Positions 20,455-29,300 of a stretch of DNA of 64,000 nucleotides are shown piece by piece; position 1 is the stretch's first letter; each line of letters opens with the position of its first letter. The notes under the pieces are model-generated. The model was not told the DNA's origin. It saw only the letters and a list, made by a program, of their open reading frames with translations, and made no database searches. Where the stretch lies: NCBI GenBank assembly GCA_029168955.1, contig JAPDOI010000174.1, forward strand, positions 1,319,503-1,383,502, written 5' to 3'. Origin of the DNA: Aplectana chamaeleonis. Lineage: Eukaryota; Nematoda; Chromadorea; Rhabditida; Cosmocercidae. The position numbers and the translations under genes are program-made.

Positions 20455-21137
20455 GGGCTCAAGAGCGCGCAGAACGCCGTAGAAAGTGTGTGGGACCCAA
20501 GTGGAAGTGCGTAGGACGCCGTAGAAAGTGTGCGGGACCCAAGGTAGAGTGCGCCGGACGCCGAAAAAAGTGTGTGGGACCCAAGTGGAAGTGCGTAGGA
20601 CGCCGTAGAAATGTGCGGGACCCAAGGTAGAATGCGCCGGACGCCGTAGAAAGTGTGCGGGACCTTAGGTAGAGGGCGCCGCACGACGTAGAAAGTGTGC
20701 GGGACCCAAGGTAGAGTGCGCCGGACGCCATAGAAAGTGTGCGGGATCAAAGTGGGAGTGCGCAGGACGCCGAAGAAAGTGTGCGGGACCCAAGTGGAAG
20801 TGCGTAGGACGCGGTAGAAAGTGTGCAGGACCCAAGTGGGAGTGCGCAAGACGCCGAAAGAATGTGTGCGGGACCCAAGTGGGAGTGCGCAGGACGCCGA
20901 AAAAAGTGTGCGGGACCCAAGTGGGAGTGCGCAGGACGCCGAAGAAAGTGTGCGGGACCCAAGTGGAAGTGCGTAGGACGCCGTAGAAATGTGCGGGACC
21001 CAAGTGGAAGTGCGTAGGACGCCGTAGAAAGTGTGCGGGACCCAAGTGGGAGTGCAGAGGACGCCGAAAAAAGTGTGCGGGACCCAAGGTAGAGTGCGCC
21101 GGACGCCGTAGAAAGTGTGCGGGACCGAAGTGGGTTA
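20455..21137. repeat. 42-bp satellite array, block 1 (about 16 units)
   Basis: The unit is of the type GTGCG-AGGACGCCGTAGAAA then GTGTGCGGGACCCAAGTGGAA, 42 bp with few length changes. Because 42 is a multiple of three, open frames of about 140 codons appear on the minus strand; they are repeats of 14 residues and probably not coding. Same family as 59193-62145. Confidence 0.93.
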
Positions 21138-21139
21138 GC

Positions 21140-21590
21140 GCAGAGCTTCAAAATCGTTTTGTGCATCTATAAGAGAGTGTATACCACCCCTTTCTTCACG
21201 TCCTCCCCTTAACCACTCATTTCAACTGCTTAGCTGTTTATATGCACCAACCTTTCTAAATCGGGTTTATATACGATGGAAATGTGAGTTAATCAAAATA
21301 TGCATCCAGAAAACACAAACATCATTATACTTCATTTGGCAATAAAGGTAGCAGGGTGTCGGTTGGTCATGGAGGCGTTTACTAAATCTCAAACAGCGGT
21401 TGTCTTTATCTTTACAGAATTGAATATAAATGAACTACCACTTTAGGACCTCTTAAAGCTAGGTAAGGGTCGGTGTGCAACTGCATAAGAAAGGAGGTTA
21501 GCAGGGTTTGCATGGTTTGAAATAGTTTGTAATTTCTGATTCCTCGAGCGTTTTCGTCGAAACCAGCTCACGTGCTGGCGCAACCGTACT
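21140..21590. other. No gene recognised
   Basis: AT-rich sequence without a convincing ORF, repeat or RNA. Confidence 0.45.
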
Positions 21591-21599
21591 CCAGCAACA

Positions 21600-21770
21600 G
21601 AGGCCGGCGATGGCCGGCAAGCGTGAGAACTTCGAACGCCATCTCACATAGAATTAGCGGAGTTCGATTCATTCGCCTTATACTTAAGATGCCGGCGAAG
21701 CCGGCAAATGGGCCGGCGTAGCCGGACCCCAGCGGCAGAGGCCGGCGTCAGCCGGCGACGCCGCTGGTGA
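21600..21770. repeat. GCCGGC-rich short repeat cluster
   Basis: Scattered, partly inverted GCCGGCGA/GCCGGCAA words in a 170-bp stretch. Confidence 0.6.
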
Positions 21771-21949
21771 ACAATATGTTGTTTAATAAGTGAGTCGTGA
21801 AGTGTAATTTTTTTAGCCGACGATAAGCCACAATTTTGGTCGTGAAATTTTTTTCATCCCAGGAAGCGGGGGTTGGTAAAACTTTTGCTCAACAAGGGGT
21901 CGTCAAATTTTTGTCGCCGGTCGCAACGGCCTGCTCAACCCTGCTCCTC

Positions 21950-22078
21950 GGTAAGAAATAACCTGAGCGATTTGATTTGGCATCGACACGATGGCGTTTG
22001 GCAGCATATTCTTGTCCATGTCAACCTCTTCAGCAAATATGATGCGAGACGGAGTCAGAGTCCTTCCCTGCCTGTGTA
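21950..22078 (-). pseudogene. Coding-like segment, inverted paralogue of 22200-22343
   Basis: Encodes IIFAEEVDMDKNMLPNA, then an IVSMPNQIAQVISYRG stretch. The plus-strand partner encodes the same segment with about ten substitutions. One end abuts a CAGGGTTGAGCAG hAT-like terminus at about 21930-21945. I do not recognise the family; it could be a pseudo-exon. Confidence 0.4.
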
Positions 22079-22160
22079 ATCCCTTGATCAGAATCATTTA
22101 AGGGTTTAACATTAAATTCAAGTCCGAGAAGCACATCAGCCAGTCCAAAATTGGGATCTA

Positions 22161-22343
22161 TTGGCGACTGAACCACCCTGCTGCCGAGATGCTGCAGTGG
22201 ATATTGGCCTTATGGGCATCATATTTGCTGCAGAGGCTGACATGGACAAGAATATGCTGCGAAACGCCTTAGTGTCGATGCCAAGTCGAATCTCTCCGTT
22301 GATTTCGTACCGAGGAGAACATGACGAGTGCCGAACACTTTGA
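22161..22343 (+). CDS. Coding-like segment, possible 3' exon of an unknown protein
   Basis: Encodes MGIIFAAEADMDKNML, a VSMPSRISPLISYRG stretch and ends in TGA after HDECRTL. It is paralogous to the minus-strand copy at 21950-22078. No family recognised and no matching upstream exon found. Confidence 0.35.
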   Translation: MATEPPCCRDAAVDIGLMGIIFAAEADMDKNMLRNALVSMPSRISPLISYRGEHDECRTL

Positions 22344-22466
22344 ATCACTTGTGTTTTATATGGAAGGATGTTAAAATAAAATAGTTTTTCACAACTTTTG
22401 ACGCAGTCCCTATTTCAATTTTTCTTCAAAAATTGTTTGGAAAATTTTCTCTCCGCCAGAAACTTT

Positions 22467-22646
22467 CTATAGTTAGGTCCGTGGCTTGTTTCCTCAAGAA
22501 AAAACATTCAAATTCAAACCGCGGCGGTTTAAATCTCAGTGGCGGGTGGCTGGTAATTATAAGAAAGCCGCTGATGAGATTTAAACCGCGGCGGTTTGAA
22601 TTTAAATGTTTTTTCTTGAGCAAACAAGCCACGGACCTAGCCATAG
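22467..22646. mobile_element. Foldback MITE, copy 1 (GTCCGTGGCTTGTTTCCTC family)
   Basis: About 180 bp, almost fully palindromic. The arms read GTCCGTGGCTTGTTTCCTC, then CAAACCGCGGCGGTTTAAAT toward the centre. A second copy lies at 40310-40489. Confidence 0.88.
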
Positions 22647-22695
22647 ATTTCTGTCTAATAGGGTTATTAAAGACGCAGGATCAAAAGTTGACATC

Positions 22696-22924
22696 CAGGG
22701 CTGGGATCTATGAACGCGTTGGGTCCCGGCAGAGTTTGGTTTGGTTACCTGCCCCAGCTGGGACCAAATCGAACCAAACCACCACCTCGTAGGTGCGGTT
22801 ACATGAGACCCAGGCACAGCCCAGTCCTGACCAAACCTGACGATGATGAATCGCTGGTTTGCGGACGTTTCCAACCAAACACTGCTGAGACCCCTGGTTT
22901 AGCGTTCATGAATCCCAGCCCAGT
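22696..22924. mobile_element. MITE with CAGGGCTGGGAT ends
   Basis: The left end CAGGGCTGGGATCTATGAACGC is mirrored on the right by GCGTTCATGAATCCCAGCCC. The interior is rich in GGTTTGGTT and AACCAAAC. hAT-like termini, but no convincing target duplication. Confidence 0.65.
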
Positions 22925-23018
22925 TTGAATAACAAAGTCGAAATTAGCGCGAGAGCCCAAAATTTGACACTTTTACTTTGTGAACTGATTAACACTAAGA
23001 TAACAAGCTCGAAAACAG

Positions 23019-23212
23019 GATGCTGTCTTAGCGGGGGGGGGGCACTATGACGCGATGCACTTGGCCACTCCCATTTTACCGTGCCGCGCTAAATTTGAGC
23101 ACCTACCCGGGGCTTCCCTCCCCTGCCAAAATCAGGAAAGCGCTGCGTGTCACGGAAAAATGGGCGTGGCTAAGTGCGATGCCACAGTGCTCTCCCTGCT
23201 AAGATAGCACCG
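23019..23212. mobile_element. MITE with CGGTGCTATCTTAG ends, copy 1
   Basis: The ends are GGATGCTGTCTTAGC and, complemented, CGGTGCTATCTTAGC, around a GGGGGGGCACTATG stretch and two complementary GGCCACTCCCATTTT/AAAATGGGCGTGGC segments. Further copies at 39442-39643 and 58028-58253. Confidence 0.75.
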
Positions 23213-23484
23213 AAAAGAGAAGCTTTATAAGACGAACCTGCCCGGATGCAATGTGGGTCACCTGCTGCGGTGGAGTTTGTCTGTACGCCCAACGCCGACG
23301 ATTGCTGCAACCTAAACGAGACAGCAATATATGAAGTTTAGGCATTTGAAGAAACGTGTACTAAAATAAGGGAAGCACATGGTTTAGGGGGTGAATAGAC
23401 TCCTGAAAGCTGGAAGACGTGGCAGCACGCAAAGGAGGGGAATCGATTGTGCGCGCGCGCCGCATGATCAATTCTCCTCCATTG

Positions 23485-23770
23485 CATGCTGTCGCAAGTT
23501 TCTGCTGCGGGAGCCTATTCGGCCCCTAAGAGCGTTGGTTTACTTCTTTGCCGCAGCAGCGACAGGTTTCGCCAACTATCACTCATCGTGTGGGAACCAG
23601 CACCGACACTATGGCAGGGTCGGCAGCGGGAACAATTTGCATGCGCCCGTCGCGGCGACGTGTCGCTGAGGGGTGTTATAGTTTTCAGTGGCATAATCCT
23701 GGTACACTCCGTCGCCGTGGCGACAGCCCGTCGCTGTGCGCAGCAGAGCTACCAGCTGCCGCTGGGTTCC
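23485..23770. repeat. GC-rich repeat, inverted copy of 24470-24682
   Basis: The segment TATGGCAGGGTCGGC and its flanks, through CCGTCGCCG-GGCGACA, recur in reverse orientation at 24470-24682 with moderate divergence. The open frames here follow the repeat and show no domain. Confidence 0.65.
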
Positions 23771-23922
23771 GATCGTTTCCCAAACAAGCTTAATTTTCAT
23801 TTCCTCTGTCTTTTTGATATTTCTAATAAGGTAGCGGCAACAAATGACTAATTATGTATTTTTTGTCACATAAGCACATTTTTCCATCCTGTTTAACTCG
23901 TTTTTTTACATATTTGGACTAA

Positions 23923-24682
23923 GGCCATTGGTATACTTCAGCGACAGCCGGTCGCCGGCGACGGAGTCGTCGTCGCTGCATTGAATTCCACGCTCTTTTG
24001 CGTACTGAAATTTCCGCACACGCGCATCTGCACAACAAACAAAAAATCGATTAAGGTCATGCCATCACAGTCTATTTGGGATTCCGTCACAAATGATTAT
24101 CATTCTAGTCGTTTAATGCGCAACAATGCAAAAAGCAGTGTGGAATAGTGCAGGTGAAGTGCATATGACGAAATGGTGGAATTGGGGAAGCGGAAAATCT
24201 AGAAGTTCTCTCAGGAGTAAAATACGTCGGCTTGGGATATAACCCATGCATTCGACAGCCTAGACAAATGTATAAATAAAACGAACGATTTTTAAGTAAA
24301 TGAAAGGGATAATGACAGCACATAAACACCCGATTGAAAAAAAAAACTGCAGGTAAACAGTTAAACCAGAACGTACAAAACTATAATGTCTTTCGATGTC
24401 ACTATACTGTCCATGATATGCCAAAAATCATATAAAACAGCTTGAAATAGAAGACTCTGTGGAGTCCAGGGCAGCCAGCGACAGATCGTCGCTACGGCGA
24501 CGAAGTATACCAGGGTTACATCACTGAAAGCTATAACATCCCTCAGCGACCTGTTTCGGCGACGGTCGCACGCAAACTGATCCCACGGCCGACCCTGCCA
24601 TAGCGCCGGAGCTGGTCCCGACATGATGAAAGATAGTTGTCGAAACCTATCGCTGCAGCGACAGGGAGGTATACCAATGGCC
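23923..24682. mobile_element. PIF/Harbinger-like non-autonomous element
   Basis: The inverted ends GGCCATTGGTATAC are flanked by TAA on both sides (23920-23922 and 24683-24685), the 3-bp target typical of PIF/Harbinger. The inner ends carry GTCGC/GCGAC repeats. No transposase ORF. Confidence 0.68.
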
Positions 24683-24843
24683 TAAAGAATAAGATCAGAG
24701 TAACATACCGAATTGAAACGTTTTTCTCGATTCTTTCCATAAAAAAAGTGTTGCTTAAACTACTTCGATGAGGAAAACAAGATTAGGAACACGATCGATA
24801 TTCATTACATGATCTGTATGTCTTGAACCCATTGAAAAGAGGG

Positions 24844-25061
24844 ATAACGATGTTGTAGACAGGGTGCAGAGCAACTACACTAGGAAACTCTTGATTCAGA
24901 CAGAAGGATTTGATTATTCATTGATACCTTGTGATAAGATGAGAAACACTATTCTCAATCTAAACTCGTTGGAATCTCGTCGAAAGCTGAGGGACGCATG
25001 TATGGTGTTCAAACGGCTAACGGGTCAGCTTAGTGTTAGGGTGTCCCGATTCTACGTTTGA
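24844..25061 (+). pseudogene. LINE relic, RT C-terminal segment of another clade
   Basis: Encodes VQSNYTRKLL, then LNSLESRRKLRDA and VFKRLTGQ. This follows the VQ-x-FT-R...L-SLE-RR...DL...-YK-L-G pattern that lies downstream of the RT in CR1/L2-like LINEs. Only about 70 codons remain. It is unrelated at close range to copies A-D. Confidence 0.6.
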
Positions 25062-25440
25062 TACAATCGAGAACCAGGGGAGGACAGGTCAAGATATCCT
25101 TTTCAATGCCTAAAGCTTAGTTTTGACTGCAGGTGGTCGCTGCGGCCATGCAAAGGACAACTGTTCCTTTTTCTTCGCGCGTAATGGAAAGTCGAATAGT
25201 GATCGCTTCATGGCAAAGGTCCTACATCGCTGGGTCGCGGCGACAAAATCCTATGTTTTACTGCATCGCTGCTTGAAGAGCGATTCTCAATGGTCGCTGA
25301 CCGTCGCTCCATCGCTGCCAAAATGGCAGCGATGGAGCGATTGCCAGCGAATGACACGTTTCGTCTACTGAACGTTGACCCTTTCACATGACAAGATCAG
25401 TGTTTGCGGGTGGAAACGCGTTATTGATAACTACCAGTCA

Positions 25441-26111
25441 TGTCGGAGAGAGTGGAGGGAAGATCGGCGGTGTTTGATCGGGCGCCGCTGAAGCGAAGAG
25501 CGGTGTAGGGGTGCTATGACCTACAATAATCGGCGCGGCGGGGAGAGCGCGGCGCGGTTGCGTGGCGGCCAGAGCCGTATTTAAGGAGAGGTTTGCTGTC
25601 CTGAAGGACAGCCGTTCCTGCCATAGCCTTCGAGGCTATTTTCTTCTTTCTTGTGTTGTGGGGGGTCTCGTTAGCCTGGGTGGCGTAGGGATTCCTGCCA
25701 GAACATTCCATTTGGCCTGTGTGGCCAACTCTTAGTGTTCTTTTCTCCGTGGGCCTTGGTGGCCAATTCTTCTGTGGGGTTTTTTGGGTGCCTTCGTGGC
25801 AATCCTAGTGGACTTCTTGAGGGCTCCGTGCCAGTTATTGCTGAGTGGCTAGGGTGGAACTAAGTAGGCCGAGTCCACCGTCTGGGGAGTCAAATCCATT
25901 CACTGCTGGTCCTCGTTTCTCCGTGCCCGTCGATCGTCTGGGTCAACCTCTCCACTCTCATCCCGTAAAGCTCCAGTGATACTTTTTCTAGGTTCATTGT
26001 TAAATTTTGTGTTTCAAATAAATCATTATAATTTTTCTCGTTCTGTTAATTGGTGCCGTTAAACGGTGGATATTGATCAGTGTGTGCCTAACCTTTCATC
26101 ATTACCCCACA
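25441..26111 (+). repeat. 5' LTR
   Basis: Begins TGTCGGAG and ends CCCCACA. It contains a TATTTAA box near 25577 and an AATAAA polyadenylation signal near 26020. It differs from the 3' LTR at two positions noticed (near 25670 and 25707). Confidence 0.96.
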
Positions 26112-26385
26112 TGGGGGCCGAACCAATTGACTGATCGATATTCGCTTCTCTACGACATCCCTGAGCTAGGAAATTTGTTTTTCTCTCTCATCATTCACCG
26201 TTCGCGTCGTCGTGCTTGTGTCTCGAATTGATTGATTGTATTGGCACTCCGAGGCTACCGTAAAGCAAGGGTAACCCTGAGTGTATGAGAAGTCAGAAGG
26301 CGTTCAAAGCAGGAACAACGCCCTTCCTTTACGTGAGCCGGTGCCATCACCGAGTTATTGATTTATTCAACCGTTCATTTCCAGA

Positions 26386-29300
26386 ATGGTGGTGAACAAC
26401 GAGGCTATGGACCTACAAGAGAACGCGGAGCCGGAAAGTCAGGTGGGTGTTGAAGACAGTCAATATTCACTAACAAGGGTGACCAGGCAGAGATGCATGG
26501 AGATAATGGGAAGGTGTCAAGGGAAAGTGAAGGAGTTATTGGAGGCAGCGGGTTTAGCGAAAAAGAAGAGGCTGGAGATTGAGAAAGAATTGGAAGATAG
26601 TGGCAGGGAGATTCAGGATGTGCTGAGCCAGTTGATCAAACCTCAAGGCCTGTTAGATTCTGTGGCCCAGGATAGAGGGTATGCTATTGACTCGTTGAAA
26701 CTTGTTCGCCAGTCGTTGCTGAAGCCAGTATATGACGCATCGAACAATAGAATGGAGTTCTTAGCAGCGGTGCACATAGAGGTAGAACTGGAAGGCGGTA
26801 ACGTTTGTACAGTGCCTTTCCACATTGCGCCTTCGAAAGATAGTGAAATACTGATTGGCACCAACGCATTGAATCGGTTAGGGGTCTGCGTGTCCATTGG
26901 AGGGCAACATGGTGCACGGAAAGAGTGTGGTAGTGAGGAAAGAAAGGTGGCAGTTGTACGACGTGCGTATGTACCACCACATGACTCAGCTCTAGTGTCA
27001 GTACGCTGTTTAGGAGGTGAAGACCCGGAAGGGGATTGTGTTATTTGGCCTTCCAAGCAGGGTATTGCTGCAGGTGTGTTCCGAATTCAAGAGCAGGAAA
27101 CGGTTTTACCGGTGACAAATTCCAGTGACGAGCCAATGATGCTTAGGCAAGGAGAGGAGGTTGGATACTGGGATACGGACAAGTGGCACCAGAAGTGGGA
27201 AGACTTGGATGCTCTCATGTTAGAGTCTGGAGAAGTTCCTCTTGATGTAAAAGATAGACTGGAAAAGTTGAGTGGACTGATACTAGACAACTCCGAGGGT
27301 GAAGAGTTAGATCCAGAAATTCGTAGCCTGTTGGAAGATTATTCAGACGCATTCTCTGTGTCCGACCGAGAGCTTTCACAGACTGATGTAGTGGAGATGA
27401 CGATTGATACGGGTGATAGCCCACCGATCAAGATGAAAACTAGACCAGTTCCATTAGGAGTAAGGGAAAAGTTGAAAAGTCTGCTTGCGGATTTACTGGA
27501 AAGGAACATCATTGAAAGAAGTAAGTCTGACTGGGCGTTTCCGATAGTCTTGGTAGAGAAAAAGGACGGGTCTATCAGACTGTGTGTAGATTATCGTGAA
27601 CTAAATAAGATAATCAAATTGGATGCCTACCCACTTCCCAGTATGGAGGCAGTGCTACAAAGTCTGAGCGGAAAGAAATTTTTCTCAACCTTAGACTTAT
27701 GTTCGGGCTACTGGCAAATCCCGCTGGCAGAAGAGGCTAAAGAAAAGTCAGCATTCACGACGCCAGAAGGGCTGTTTCAGTTCACAGTGACACCCTTTGG
27801 TTTGAGTACTAGCCCACCTGTGTTTCAGCGAATGATGAATACCGTATTGGAAGAGGTGTTGGGTGCCGAGGTCTTCTGCTACATAGATGACATAATGGTG
27901 TGTACTGATACGAAAGAGCGTCACATTGAACTGCTAGCGGAAGTCTTTAGTAGACTCAGGAAGGCTGGATTACGTTTGAAGGCTCAGAAGTGTTTTCTGC
28001 TAAGAAAGGAAGTAGAGTTTCTAGGGCACGTAATAGACGGCGAGGGGGTACACATGAATCCTGTGAAGGTTGCGGCAATCAGGAATTACCCGGCTCCGCG
28101 GAATGCCAAGGAGTTGCGGACGTTTCTGGGCATGGCTTCTTTTTATAGGAAGTTTTGCCTCGGATTTTCGAAGCACGCTGGCTGCCTATTTAGCTTAACC
28201 TCCCCGAAGTCTAAATGGTCGTGGCAAAAGGAGCACCAGGAGGCTTTTGATAGAATGAAAACCATGATCATGTCAGCCCCGGTCCTTAAGCAGCCCGACG
28301 TGATTGGTGCTAGAGACGGTAGTAAACCGTTTGTGATCTGTACGGACGCGTCCACAGAAGGCTTGGGCGCAGTACTATCGCAGGTAGGCGAGGATGGACA
28401 GATGCACCCAATTTTCTTTGCATCCAAGAGCCTTAGCAAAGCGGAACGGCGGTACCACGTGACGGACCTGGAAGCGCTCGCGGTGGTATTTGCAGTAAGA
28501 CGGTTCCACATGTTTATTTATGGGTTGCATACGGTCGTCATGACTGATCACCAGCCGCTCATGGCGTTGTTCAAAAGAAGCAACGTGTCAGCTCGCGTCT
28601 TGAGGTGGTCGCTCGAATTGCAACGATATAAACTGGAAATTCAGTACCTGAAGGGTAAGGCTAATGTAGTAGCTGATGCGCTCAGTAGGGGTACCGTGGC
28701 ATCTACGACGGAAGATTCGCTAGAAGGATTGAATGAGGCCGTAGTGAATTCCGTAAGCACTAGGGTAGATTCAAAATGGATGGTAGAATTGAGAAAAGAG
28801 CCTTATCTTGGAGACGTGGTGCGATGGGTAGAGGAAGGAAAATGGGAGCAGGTGATAAGAATTCCAGGAGAACGGAGACCATTGAGAATGGCAGACTTTG
28901 TGATAGAAGATGGGGAACTGAAAATTTACCTAGAGGATGGCAAAACAGCTCTCGTGGTACCCCAGAAATTTCGGTATGAGGTGTTCCACGAGGCGCACAG
29001 TGGCCTTTTCGCGGGGCATTTCAGCGCGAATAAGCTCCTCATGAGATTGAGGAAGGAAGTCTACTGGCCAGGAATGGCCCAGGATGTGTATAAATGGACT
29101 AAGGGGTGCCAGATGTGCTTCGTGCATAACCCGCGCGAAACATTGGTACCTCCTCTAAAGCCCATAATCACCTCCAAACCATATGAAGTGATAGGGGTAG
29201 ATGTGCTTGAATTAGGCCCGACAAAAAGTGGTAACAGATATGCGGTGACCGTAATCGATCACTTCTCAAAGTTTGCGGCGGCGTATCCGGTCCCGGATAA

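Noticed and set aside
20445..21166. Long minus-strand open frames of 134-140 codons
   Set aside because: They are translations of the 42-bp satellite in three frames. All frames are open because the unit is a multiple of three; there is no start context, splice signal or domain.
21950..22343. Part of a CRISPR array or a short regulatory palindrome
   Set aside because: Two divergent inverted copies about 120 bases apart are not a regular spaced repeat array, and the sequence context is animal.
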